Assembly (NCBI RefSeq): GCF_000006565.2
Contig: NC_031478.1
Location: forward strand, 789,874 to 853,873
DNA from: Toxoplasma gondii ME49
Lineage: Eukaryota > Apicomplexa > Conoidasida > Eucoccidiorida > Sarcocystidae
Reading direction: 5' to 3'
DNA: 64,000 nt
Part shown: positions 11,701 through 22,766 of the stretch, in pieces
Layout of the letters: every line of letters begins with the position of its first letter
How positions within the stretch are numbered: the stretch's first letter is position 1
Notes under the pieces: generated by a model
Databases searched by the model: none
What the model saw: the letters and a program-made list of their open reading frames with translations, nothing else
What the model was told of the DNA's origin: nothing
Program-made: the position numbers and the translations under genes

Positions 11701-13704
11701 AGCTCGTTCGCGTCCCTTCTGGAGGCACCTGTGTCTACATCGCTTGCCGCAGTCTCCGGCGACGGCAACGCGGTCGACTCGCAGACGCGCAGGAAGCTGC
11801 TGGAGACGACCGACGCGGCTCTGCTTCAGAGTCGCGCCCCTGCCCTTCGAGCGTTGCTCCTCACCCAGGAAGCGCGCCTCCACCTTCTCTTCGCGAAGGA
11901 AGCTGGAGGCGACTTGAAAAAGGCGAGTGAAGGCCGGGCGAGTGAGGCGGCGTCGCCGGAGATGGCTCTGAGACGAAAGGCTTCCTCTCTCTCGCAGGGT
12001 GACGGCTCGGGACTGCTGGGTCGCTCGGGCTCCGGATTTGCAGGCGGGGACTCCGACGAAGAGACCCGCAGCTCACTGAGCGGGGTGTCTCTTAATCTTG
12101 CACACATTCTGAGGCCTATGGCGAAGCAGTCCAGTCCAGGAGCGCTGTGGGGCGCGGCGGAGCGCGCGACAGCGGTGGAGTCTGCCGCTGATATGGTGGC
12201 GGACCTTCACGAACACCTGCAGCATGCCCTAGCTTCGAGTCCTCCGGGGTGGCTCGCGCAACGACTGACGCGCGAGCAGCAGATGCACGCGCTCGGGCAG
12301 ATGCAGAAGCTTCAGAGGGCTGTGGACGAACTCCGGTCCGTTGCGCTCCTCGGCCTAGCCGGCTGTCTGTGTGACAGTTCGGCGTTCATTTGCTCGCTTC
12401 TCCGCGCCGTCGCCTCCGACTTCCCGCAGACCGCCGAGAATGAGGCGTCGCCCCCTCTGGGGCCAGAGACTCACCCATCGAGCGCGGGAGGGCCTTTATC
12501 GCGGTCTGGCTCGCAGGCCGCAGGGGGTGGCGCTCTTCCCAGCGTCGAACGCGCCCTTGGAAGTCAACGGGGCCTTTTGCGAGACCTCACACGGCGGCTG
12601 CGGTGCGCGGGAGGCGGGGAGATCACCCTCATGTCGCAGAGAGACTTGTGGCTCGCGATCGAGGCTCGGAGTGTCCTCGACTGCGTGGAAGTCCTCAGTG
12701 CCGCGCCGCTGCCTCACGCGCGAGCAGTCCAAGGCCTCTCTCCCGGCCCACTTCTCTCTCTCGCAGATTCGCTCCGTGGGTTCTTGCGGGACGTTCATGC
12801 ACTCGTTCTGAAGAGCTCCGAAGCTGTGGCTGAGGCCTCTCGAACGGCCCTCGCCCCACGGGCGAATGGCCCTGGGCCGAACCCATCTATCGGCGTCTTC
12901 ACGGGGAGCAGTGGGGCGTTCCTGCAGGAGGTCGACGCAGGCCTCGCCGGTGGCGCGTGTGAGGCAGGCGCCGGGATAGAAGGCTCCGCACAGGGTAGCC
13001 GGTGCTTCTTCGGGAGAGTCGACATCGCCTTTCTCGACGGCTTCACGGAAGCAATCGCGATGAGCGCCACGGATGTGCTTCAGTGGTGCCGCTACCAGCA
13101 GAGACGCACGGCGGAAGCAGCGCTTCTTCTCTGGGGGGAGGCACCTGCAGCCGGCGCGGGCCGCGAAGAGACACGGCTCGGAGCTCGCGGGGCGACGCGC
13201 GGGGAGCAACGCGGGAAAGAAGCCGTGTACAGTTTGCGAGTGCTCAGCAACGCAGTCTTGCGAATGGAGGGCTTTGGGTTTCTCCCACGAGGAAAGGCGG
13301 CTGATCTCGAGAGGCGGTATCTGGCGCTGCTCGCGGAAAACGGACAGAAAAAACGCGCGCCGCAGCAGTCGCTGGCGGCCTCGCCCCTTGGTGTGGAGGC
13401 GCCGCAGCACGGAGGAGACACAGAGCGAGGGGAGGGCAGAGTGGGGAGAGACGCGAGGTGTGTGCAGCTCGTGAGCAGCGGCGAGAGCGCCCCTCTCAGT
13501 GGTGCCGGCGGTCCACTCAACTCCGGGACTCCTGGGCGAAACCAAGTGGCAGGAAGGGAGCCAAGGTTCTCTGGCGCGTTGCAGCAGAAGGCAACGTCGG
13601 CTGTCGAGAGACAGCGAAACGGCCCTTCGCCAGAAGACCTCAATAGGTATCTGCAGCAACTGGATCACCACCGGCGAGTGCGCAGTCAATCTCAACACCA
13701 GTAA
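5724..13704 (+). CDS. Large alpha-helical protein of unknown function, four exons
   Basis: Exons 5724-7271, 8076-8146, 8763-9162 and 9667-13704 join with GT/AG borders and matching phases (0, 2, 0) into about 2,018 residues ending in TAA. Residues 30-180 are Ser-rich with two in-frame repeats. Around 380-570 the chain turns charged and helical (LENVLSHGFQ, DELEALRKQ, then exon 2 KSRQDELVSSSKALR and exon 3 DLEADFRELHDQ), which reads as a coiled coil. The 4-kb last exon alternates Leu-rich helices with Ala/Ser/Gly linkers. No signal peptide, membrane segment or catalytic motif is apparent. The layout, an N-terminal coil followed by long helical bundles, resembles vesicle-tethering CATCHR subunits (COG/exocyst), but I found no alignable signature, so this stays a guess. 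The start is the first ATG of the open frame; MALPDTAS about ten codons later is an alternative. Confidence 0.85.
5820..5907 (+). repeat. Poly-serine codon repeat (TCG/TCT/TCC)
   Basis: A run of about 30 codons, nearly all Ser with one Leu, lies in exon 1 of the helical protein gene. It is built mainly from the 12-bp unit TCGTCTTCTTCC. Serine is spelled with several codons, so this is a nucleotide-level tandem repeat that happens to stay in frame. Confidence 0.9.
6102..6221 (+). repeat. Five 24-bp tandem repeats encoding CPSSSAS(T/S)
   Basis: Units begin with TGTCCTTCG at 6102, 6126, 6150, 6174 and 6198. Each adds eight residues of the form CPSSSAST or CPSSSASS, so copy-number change keeps the frame. 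The regularly spaced Cys residues are the only unusual element in an otherwise Ser-rich spacer. Confidence 0.9.
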
Positions 13705-16068
13705 AAAAAACAGAGGGTGTGTGGTGGAACTGCAAACAAGGTTAAGAGGGAGAAACTGTGCGACGCTGTTTGTGTGTGAGATTCGAATTTTGTGGATACT
13801 GCGAAAAAGACGGACAGGGCCTTGTTGCTCTGGACGCCGTTCCGGTAGCTGTTGGATCTGTCTGGTGGCGCCGTTTTCGTGGCGCTCCTCGATTCCTCCG
13901 GGGGAAACAAGACGGGAAGCGGATCCATCAGGAACAAGTGCGTTCGCTGTCTTTCCTCAGCATGCACTTTCACGTGAAAAAGAGGCACGACGGCGTTGTG
14001 TCTCCACAGATGAGTTCATTTCCACGTCTGTAGAAGACAAACAAGACGGCGGTTGAGTCAAACGGACGGACGCCTGCTCCGTTCTCTGTCTCGTCGGCGA
14101 CCCTAGACGCTTTAGCGGTTTTTGGTTAGTGTGAAGAAGACCCAAAGACTCGGCGGTCGAACGCTGTTCAAAAGTGAATCAAGCGGCATCAGCGCAGGCA
14201 GCGACCTTCGAGAAAAGCCATTCATACGAAATTCTAGCTTCCCGATCTTTCAATAGCGCATGGTCACACCGGGATGAGAGAGCAGGATGTCCACACCGGC
14301 TGACAACGGAAGAAATAAGCTCATCGAACAAGGCCGCTGAGAGAGGTGCCGTTCTTTCATTTTTGTTCTGTACAAGGAGAATGAGGTATTCTTCCATGCG
14401 TGGTCTGTATTGGCAATACTCCATCCGTTAATTGTTTAACCGCTATAGCCGGGGCTGAGTTCTTAAGGCAGTGCTATCAAGCGATGCCGACAGCTTCTAG
14501 ACAAACGTGGATACCAACAGGGTATTGAAAACCACCGGTTTTAGCTGTCTTCGTAGGCCAGGGACGTGGCAGTGTAGAGCCATCGACAGAGCCTTGGTTG
14601 TCAACATCTCAGAAATGCAGCCGTACTTTCATCATTCAATGTACCATGTCTCTGTAAATTCGCGTCGATGCCAAGGTGAACACGCGCCTTTCAGATTCTA
14701 AACAGATATGATCTTTGTAGAAGGATACCGCTATCCATCACTGTGGCACTCAATGTGGACAGAGGCACTCGGTGATTCTGAGTTTGAGTCCAATTGTAAG
14801 CCACAGACAACCACGTCCGTCGGCTACGCTTAGTCTATGGAGATTGTGAAATTACCGCAAAGCCGTATGATGTTGAAATTTAACATTTCCAGTTGCTCTC
14901 CAGCAGAAGCATATTAATAGTCGCAAAAGCATATTAATAATCCTGAGAGATTGTCACTCTCAGTACGATGGCACGGTCACAATCTGAGTATCGATTCCCC
15001 TCGCTGTCCTGTGAGAAGTGGACTCCAGGTCTCTCCTACCGTGAAGCTAACTGAAAGTTTCTACGCGACAGTGAAGACCGCGGAAATCGCATTTCAGAAA
15101 AAGCGAAAATCCCTCGACCATGCGCTTCTTTCAGCCCCTCGGATTCCGCAAAGGAAGCTGCCTGCCTTGACAATTCAACCCTCATCTTGCGTCAGCAGGG
15201 GCATTTGCTAACAGCGATGATGGTAAAAGCAGAACAGAAAGGAACTGCATAAGAGGAGCCTGGTTCATGCCCGCCTCATCAGATTACGTGCAAGGGGATT
15301 AGTGCTCGCGTGCTGTGATCATGATTCACTGGCAGCTTGTGAAGCCGACCGGGCCGGTCACCGCCACGGCGGCGACAGGGAAACAAGCCAAAAGCAGTCA
15401 ACTATAAGGCATCTGACAGCTGTTCCGATCACTGGTGCAGGAACAAGTTTCCCTCCCTATAACTGCAACATTGACGAGAGACTAATCAGGAACATGGGAT
15501 GACCGCCGACACGGATCAACTGACTTGCGGTGGCTCGTGTTCTGCGGGTCTCGTTGCTACACCAAAAAAGAAAGACGACTATTAGGATCTTGTTTAGGCA
15601 TCCTGCAGTATTCCGAGTCGTGCGCCAAATCGTTTTCTGTTCGAGAAAGCGTTCCGCAGATCTCAAGCGAACAGCGACGCGTTTCGGTACATGCAACTGC
15701 GCTAGCACTTCAATACCAGCGGCGAACCAGGCTGCCCGTTTCTCCCGCGTCTGGCCATTGGTTCGGTGTGTCCTGAACTCGCTGGCTGCTTTGGTTAGGC
15801 TAACGGATTTGCGCGTCTATATTCTTCACGTTCGGGCAGCGAACCAATTTTCTGCCCGATCGAATGCTTAAGAAAACTTGAGTCCGCGGCTGGAAAGTGG
15901 TACTGTGTAGAAAGCCACAGGACTGGTTGTGTAGCTTGGTGTCTTCAGTTGGGAGAGGGCGGTCCCGCAAGCTGTTCGAGTCCTCGAGCGGCTTGCCTAC
16001 TAGAAAATACACGGACGCATTTTGACAGAAGCAGTGATTCCACAGAAGCACGGCGTTCGATCGAGAGT
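13705..16068. other. Intergenic: 3' flank of helical protein gene and 5' flank of ROP gene
   Basis: No convincing coding exon. From about 14,100 the CT-rich strand bias seen in neighbouring genes disappears and A/T content rises. The only structure seen is the direct repeat at 14907-14939. The ROP promoter and 5' UTR should lie in the last several hundred bases; an in-frame TTG at 15949 extends the ROP frame upstream but is not a likely start. Confidence 0.5.
14907..14939. repeat. Two 13-bp direct repeats, 20-bp period
   Basis: AAGCATATTAATA occurs at 14907-14919 and again at 14927-14939 with a 7-bp spacer, about two helical turns apart. It lies 1.1 kb upstream of the ROP start codon in a gene-free region. 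Function unknown. Confidence 0.7.
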
Positions 16069-17646
16069 ATGTCGTCATCCAGATTGGTACTCGTTTCCAA
16101 GATGGTCGATAGCTGTGCCCGGCTGGCGTGCTTTTGCATAGGATTATTTTTCTGTCTCGCTGTCTGGCAGCATCAAGCAGGTCATGCCTACAGTGCAACT
16201 CACCACCATGCAGTGAACAGTGACAACAAATCCTTCAACGACTCTGCGCCCCACTGGACCCTTAACCAGGTGCTCCGGGATGGCACGGTGCAGAGTGAAT
16301 CCCCATCCTACCTGCAGCACAGTTCGCTTCCATCTAACATCAGTCCAGCACTCGAACTGGCTGCGCTAGGTCAGGATCCCGTGAGACGTCGCCCACAACC
16401 GGTGCAAGTGGCCAGGACTGGTACCACTACGACAGGCAGAGTGCAGCTCGGTCGCCAAGTCGCGAGAGTTACACCGGAGGAGCTTGCAACGATGGTAGAG
16501 CCATCCTTGAAAGACTTGTTGAATAGAAGCACTCTCCCTCAAACACCGTTCGTGATTGAAACCTTGCGAGTGTTCGCAACGCCAGAGGGTGACACCTCTC
16601 TCCCATACACCATGGAGCGCATTCTCGGGGCAGGCGCTGCTTCCATTGTCATCCAGGCTGTACAGGAAACTGTCCCACAAGAGCCAGCACGGCGGCGACG
16701 GTCCTGGTTTTCGAGGTTGAGGAAGTCACACGCTCCAGCGGATACTCGTCCTCGTGTAGCGCTGCGGTTTCCTGTGGTGGACGTGCGTAAGAAGCAGCAA
16801 GAACTACCCGAAGTGCCTGAGGCAGAATTACTGTCCCAGCTGGCGGAGGAGCAGTTGCGACTGGAAATCCACAAAGTTGCACTGGTTTCGTCAGCTGCTG
16901 GGACCGAGGGCAATTTTGATAGTGAGTGGGGCTTTGCGCTACCCTTCAGGGTCGGACGTCTCTCCAACGAGGGGTTGGTGCTGGCAATGGATGGGTCAGG
17001 AAAGGCTATTCTAAATTTTGTTACGGTGTCACCTGCTATGATGTGCGATCTTCACACTCTTCGATCCAGTTCACGCACACCAGCCATGGACGAGTTTGTG
17101 GTCATGCGCGTTTTACAACTTGCCGCGAACTTGGAGAGATTACAGCTGACGCACCTTGATATAACGGATGAAAATGTGCTCGTCGGTCGTGACGGGCAAC
17201 TGTTTCTGGGGGGTTTCCAGCATGTCCGAGCAAAGGACGGAGGTATTTCTTGCGGGAAAATCCCGTCTGTCACCTTCACTGACCCGCGGCTAGCCCACTG
17301 CGCCGTCAATAACCCAGGCAGTTATGCTGCCGTTAACCCAGCTGTTGACGCATGGATGGCTGGAATGATGTTGCTACGATGGTTCTGCGGCGATGTTTTT
17401 TTCAACCGAAGATCATCTCTTGCTGAGCCGCGCCAAGCGGTTCAGGTCCTGGCTCAGTTACAAGCAGACTTCATTGCTGCCAACGACTATATGGTCTCTT
17501 TCCCTGCATTCACACAATGGGACAGATGCAGACATCACGTCAACGAAAGATTCCAGTTTATCATTCAGAGCCTACTCGATGTCAACCCCTACAAAAGGGG
17601 TGCACCGTCTGCTCAACTGACTGCGTACTTCCCCGTCACGGGGTAG
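16069..17646 (+). CDS. ROP11: Rhoptry kinase-family protein with degenerate active site (ROP11-like)
   Basis: An intronless 525-residue protein. Residues 13-42 form a secretory signal (hydrophobic core LACFCIGLFFCLAVW), followed by a ~110-residue spacer with a basic RRRPQ stretch, then a ROP2-family kinase fold from about 160 to 520. Visible landmarks are the Gly-loop LGAGAASIV (186-194), beta-3 VALRF with Arg233 where the ATP-binding Lys is expected, the catalytic loop HLDITDEN (362-369), GGF (381-383) where DFG is expected, and the alpha-F segment VDAWMAGMM (D427). HRD Asp is kept, but the beta-3 Lys, the Lys two after the Asp, and the metal-binding DFG Asp are all replaced, so I read it as a pseudokinase. 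Such proteins are made in rhoptries and injected into the host cell or vacuole. The symbol rests on remembered synteny with the Eps15 gene, not on sequence comparison. Met at 16102 is an alternative start that keeps the signal peptide. Confidence 0.85.
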   Translation: MSSSRLVLVSKMVDSCARLACFCIGLFFCLAVWQHQAGHAYSATHHHAVNSDNKSFNDSAPHWTLNQVLRDGTVQSESPSYLQHSSLPSNISPALELAALGQDPVRRRPQPVQVARTGTTTTGRVQLGRQVARVTPEELATMVEPSLKDLLNRSTLPQTPFVIETLRVFATPEGDTSLPYTMERILGAGAASIVIQAVQETVPQEPARRRRSWFSRLRKSHAPADTRPRVALRFPVVDVRKKQQELPEVPEAELLSQLAEEQLRLEIHKVALVSSAAGTEGNFDSEWGFALPFRVGRLSNEGLVLAMDGSGKAILNFVTVSPAMMCDLHTLRSSSRTPAMDEFVVMRVLQLAANLERLQLTHLDITDENVLVGRDGQLFLGGFQHVRAKDGGISCGKIPSVTFTDPRLAHCAVNNPGSYAAVNPAVDAWMAGMMLLRWFCGDVFFNRRSSLAEPRQAVQVLAQLQADFIAANDYMVSFPAFTQWDRCRHHVNERFQFIIQSLLDVNPYKRGAPSAQLTAYFPVTG

Positions 17647-20600
17647 CTTTCTCAAGGAAGCTGGTGTCCGGGTGTGGCGCCATCCAGCATCCGCTACGCG
17701 TCCACCGCATCTGCCGTTGCGCAGTGAATGTTTGTTCATGGACGCCATTTGTTCCGACTAACAGGTGTTGTTTCATTCCTTTGTTCAGGATATTAATTAA
17801 ATTTTGTGGCTACGCCCATGAGAACAGCTTCTGGGTAATGATGCCGCTCTATCCTCAGTGTCGCGGTGGATAACAGTCGGCGATCAGAGGCCACTTACTG
17901 ATACAGAGCCAACCTTCCTGAGTCTTGCTGCTGACAGAGGAGTGTTCGCAGCAATCCTGGGGCAGCCCATTAAGGTAAATAACGCGTCCAAGTTCTCCGT
18001 AGCAGCACGAAGCTCTGAACCGGCGTTCCACACGCCGAACGGTACCCTCATATTTGACGCAGTCACAGCTACCGACGTTAATTTGAATCTCAACCAAGCG
18101 GCTGAGGCCTTTGACGACTCCGATGTTTCATCGGTATCCACCGATGGATTTAACCCTGTCACTGCGAATGGTTTGTGAACCCACCCACGCATGGCTGAAT
18201 GTTAGTCACGCGTGAGGACCCCTGCAACTGATCGAGCACAGAGTGATTCACAGCTCTGGCTATTATGCCCTGTTCTCGTACGAGGTGGGAGAAGTCAACA
18301 CGTGACGTCTGTGTGGTCAGTTGAAGCAACTGCGGCTGCCTCTTGCCTCCCGCTTCATCCTTCCCTGTGGAGACTTGGATGCAACCTGCTTTCTCTGATC
18401 CTTTAGAAGGGCGCGTGTCTACTAGGAAATCGAACAGAGACATGATAGTACCTAGGATACTGACTATGAATCCAGTTATGAGATACAGACACACAAGTTC
18501 GTTATGACTACTGTACACCACCACCCCACTGGACTGCTTAAGACAACCAAAATTTTTGGATTGCAATATCCTACTACATTAAGGTCATTCCACATCGGTT
18601 ACGTTCAAGGCGTAATAGATGAATTACTGTTATAACTTGTATTTACAGAGAAAGAAAACTACTACTCAGATGCTAGTCTGATCAGTACCATCATACTGGG
18701 AGTAAGCTCGTTCAGCTGCCATCTGCCTTCTTGCTCAACAGAGGTCATTGCTCCGCGCCCTCCAGCCCACGATCGCAGGTGCCATGGAGACATTGGGGAA
18801 GGTAATACATGGCAGCAGGGTCCCCAGGATTCTGCACTGTCTTTTTTTGGACGATCTGCATCGTTTTTGAGGGCACCTCAGTTCCTATCGGTTTCTAAGG
18901 ACAAAAGGGGTACAGATCGAGTGTCGATCAATCGGACCCTGACAAGGAATATGAATTCACACAAGTTGGAGCCAGACTTTAACAATGACAAAACGAAACC
19001 TGCACTTTCGGCAGCTGGTTGTGCGGAATTTTCGAGGACCTACTCGAGCTTGTCACGTACGATTCCGCCATCGGACACGCTTTTTGTGGTAGGAAGAAGG
19101 TAGCGAAGATCCAAGGAAATGCAGTGGCGGAGAAACAGACATCCGGTACCGACATGCGGGACAGTACGGCGAGTTGTAGCAGTACGATTCTTTTGTGATT
19201 CGCCCGGTTTGTACGAAGTAGACACCTTGCGCGTGTCGATCAACGGGCGGCTACTGCAACTTTGTCTGCGTGGAAGTGTCTTTCCGTGATGCGCCGCAAC
19301 CGGCAGCAAGGTTGTCGGGGGATACATTTTATCAGACATCTCGTTGCGGCTTCCAGGCTCAGGCATTCCATCCTTTGTCACAGCCCGGTATCTGCTATCT
19401 ATTTCCTTTGAGGTACAGTGCCAGTCCACCATGAGGTGAAAGGAAACCCCGTTTGTTCTGTATATAGCGTGGCAGGCGCGGGGCGTCCTTTTGTAGGTGT
19501 GTGACCTTGCGAAAACCATGTGACTTGATGTGTAGCGACTCGTGAAGCGCATGTGGTGCTCGTTTCAATGATAAGCAATTCAGAAAATTTTATTCCACAC
19601 TAATTGGCGACCTGCTGAGACGTGATATATCGTGGGCTCACACGTTCAGCCTCGTGTTGCTGATAGTCTGCTACATTCTGGACTGCCTATGCTCCTCAGC
19701 TTTCACACAGCGTGGACCTGCGTCTGCGTTTACACACAACATCCTAGCTGTATCGACTGCATTATGTGGAGTTGGGTGGCTTCCACCGTTATCAGACAAT
19801 CGTCCACTGTGCCTTTTCTTGTGCCAACAGATACTGCCAGGGGAATCTGCGGAGCGTCTTGCGGAGGTAATCAGACACTTGAGGACTTAATTTGCAAGAA
19901 CTGGGCGACAAATGCCACCCACGTTACGCCTTCGGTGTTCCCTAGATGCCATCGCCGACTCTCGGTTTTGTTTTATCGGGTGGAAAAACCATGGGGGGTG
20001 TTTGTGTTTCTTGTTGAAGTCGGACGCTACATGCATGCATCTGTGACGCGGGAGTTCCTGTGTTCCTTTTCTGAGGTTCGCGAATCTCTGTCTTTTTTCC
20101 CTGCTTGCTTTATTTTCGCGCGATGTAACGACGAAGGACAAACACGCGTTTCCTCTGTTAAACACAACACAGCCCGACCGAGGGCGTACCAGATTCCGGT
20201 TATTGGCAGCGAAAGAATCGCTTCCAGTCACGTTTATCGATTCATTTAAATACAGGCGGACTGCCGTCTCGTCGCCTTGAGACCTACGGAAAACCTCATG
20301 AAAAGGTTCTTTTTGAGAGAATCCCGGGAGTGTAAAAGACTTCTTGCGTCACGACGAAAACATCTGCCTCCAGCTTGCACTTTTAGGAACAGACAAATCC
20401 TATTTTCCAGACACAAACAGAGGGAGGAAAGAAGCCGCGGCAGACGATGCGACCAAAGTCCTTGTGGACAGCCTCGCCTTCGATCCTCTTCACGCTTCTC
20501 TCCTTTCGGACGGAAGCACACTGTCTCCTCTCTTCCGCGTTTTCGTCTACATCGAACGAAAAAAAGGCTCTCGCCTGCGACATGCTTGCTGCACTCGGCT

Positions 20601-21170
20601 GACAGCGTCCACTCTCTACGCACAAATGCCATTGCCTTCAGAACACTGTTTTCGTCTTCTCTCACAAACGCTGCTCCCCACTATACACGCCAGCCTTCCC
20701 GCTGCAAAGGCTGCTCCTCCAGAGCCTTGTCTGCCGTCAGAAATTGGGATTTCTTTTCTCCATGTCTCAGAGAGAAGCTGCAGCAAGACCGCGTAAACCC
20801 GCGACGGGCCGCGCCCCGAAGGATGGGGTGTCGAGACCTGGAGCAACCGCACAGCGCAAAGAAACATGTTTTACATGTTTTACCAAGGCACACTTTCCGC
20901 CACGCATCTAGACGCATAAACTTGCATTCGCACATGTGAGTGAACATGTGCCTAACTTGCGCAAGTGAAAACCAGCAAACACGCAAGCGCTATATGTAGA
21001 CCTAGACCACCTTACATCAGTCTATCGATTTTTACATGCCTACGCGTGTACGCGAAGGCGACGACACGCAGTTATCCGGCGAGCAGCAGAGATACAATGA
21101 AGGTCGACAACCAGGCAAACTTATCACTGCCACGAAGTCTGTCCTAAATACTGGCCTTACATTGATACCT

Positions 21171-21172
21171 AC

Positions 21173-21223
<51 letters not shown>

Positions 21224-21273
21224 AATATATAAATATATATATATATAAATATATAAATATATATATATATATG
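21171..21273. repeat. TA-rich microsatellite (TATA/TAAATA)
   Basis: About 100 bp of pure A/T made of (TA)n blocks punctuated by TAAATA, in the 3' flank of the Eps15-like gene. Confidence 0.9.
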
Positions 21274-21827
21274 GATGTATGCATGGAAGTAGGCAGAAAA
21301 ACTCTTATGCCTTGAGAGATCGCATGTTTCTCGCGCGCCTCTGGCCAGTCGCGTACCCGAAAGAATAGGATCGTCGCCACCGAAGCTTTCGTTTCCGAAT
21401 TCCTTTTTCCCTCTTTCGTCTTGTCTCTGGTATTCTCTCTTCTCATCTGAAGAAGATCGGAAGTCGGCCCCGAAACTTCCGTCGTCGACGGAATTTCTCT
21501 GACGCGACTGCAGACAAGAAAGAAGACACTCCCGTCAAACTCGACATGCCCCTCACGGAACAGACAAAATACGCGAAAACGCGTCATCCGTTTCACACCA
21601 GTCGACCGCCGTGCTTCGCCGCGCCCAACCGGTTTGATGTTTAGGTCTGAACTGAATAAACAGATAACGACGTAAACATGCTCGTTCATAAATATCCCCT
21701 TATTTACATTACGACATGCAGGCGTGTACGTGCACATATCATGCATAGATATCTGCTTTTTTAATACACAAGTACACACAAATATGCACACATATATATC
21801 ATGGGTCTGTATATCATTCCATAACCC

Positions 21828-21904
21828 ATATATATATATATATTTATATATATATTTATATATATATATATATATTTCTAGATATTTATATATATATATA
21901 TATA
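21828..21904. repeat. TA-rich microsatellite
   Basis: (TA)n with TTTA interruptions and one TTTCTAGA break near its centre. Frames that read through it give only Ile/Tyr repeats and are not genes. Confidence 0.9.
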
Positions 21905-22086
21905 AAGATGGGACAGCCGACGTGGCCAGAAGCAAGGGTACGCCTGCCCATTTCCATTGGTTGCCGCTGGATCACAGTTTTACGGTTTAATTTTTTCCCC
22001 GCACCGCAAGGTTGTATCAAAGACATGTTAATTGGGTAGTCTCGCCTTGTTTCTTCACGCGTCAAGCATCGAGACTTGTCTCTCAC

Positions 22087-22690
22087 TTCTTCATGCTTTT
22101 TCTTCGATTTGCCATGACGCCCCGAAGACGATCCGCGCGTTTTCTTTTCGTCGCTTCTCTTTTCCGCCTTCTTCTCTGAACGGTCAGGACTGCCTGAGGA
22201 CTCTACACTTCGGTCGTGTCCACTTCCTGTTCGCTCTTCTTCCATGCGACTTCCTTCGTAGGAAAGAAACGCTCCTGAATGCGATCCGCCTTCACTCCCG
22301 AAAGATCCTGGACTATGGCCTCTTTCGTCGTGCGCCCCTGCGCAACAAAGTCAAGGGAACATCGGAAACGGTTCCGTCGCGAGTTCCCCAAAGGAAAGGT
22401 GCAGATACACCATTTTCGCAGTCACTGGGCTGACGTCTCACCGTCTCCCTGTTTGCAAACATAACCCTACATGTGTAAGTCGGAATACATATACACGTAT
22501 ACGTGCATAGGTATGCAGATGAATCCACGTAGGATTTGCCTGTGTATTTGGCTCGGTGAGATAGGGAGCGACTCGCGAGAACCGAAAGCCGTTCTTCCCA
22601 GTGAATATACACGCACACACACAGATCTACGAGCCTCTCGCACGAAGTAAGAAACCTGCAAGATCGTGGACACATATGCAGTTACATATA

Positions 22691-22766
<76 letters not shown>

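Larger units (their letters stand above)
17647..22086. other. Intergenic between ROP gene and 3' end of Eps15-like gene
   Basis: The two genes converge here. 17647-20250 is AT-richer and without strand bias. It holds an ATG-less open frame at 17858-18178 (GTG start, ~106 codons, fairly ordinary amino-acid composition) and a 170-codon basic frame on the minus strand at 19040-19552; neither has supporting signals. From 21,150 TA microsatellites begin. Minus-strand frames near 21,300-21,470 (cttcag acceptor, then charged residues) might be further 3' exons of the Eps15-like gene, but the phase evidence is ambiguous. Confidence 0.4.

Noticed and set aside
19040..19552. 170-codon basic minus-strand frame
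   Set aside because: Begins with ATG but shows no conserved motif, no splice signals and a composition like random sequence.
21144..21935. 263-codon minus-strand frame rich in Ile/Tyr
   Set aside because: Its ends are translated TA microsatellites. Only a ~100-bp middle part looks possibly exonic and its frame is ambiguous.
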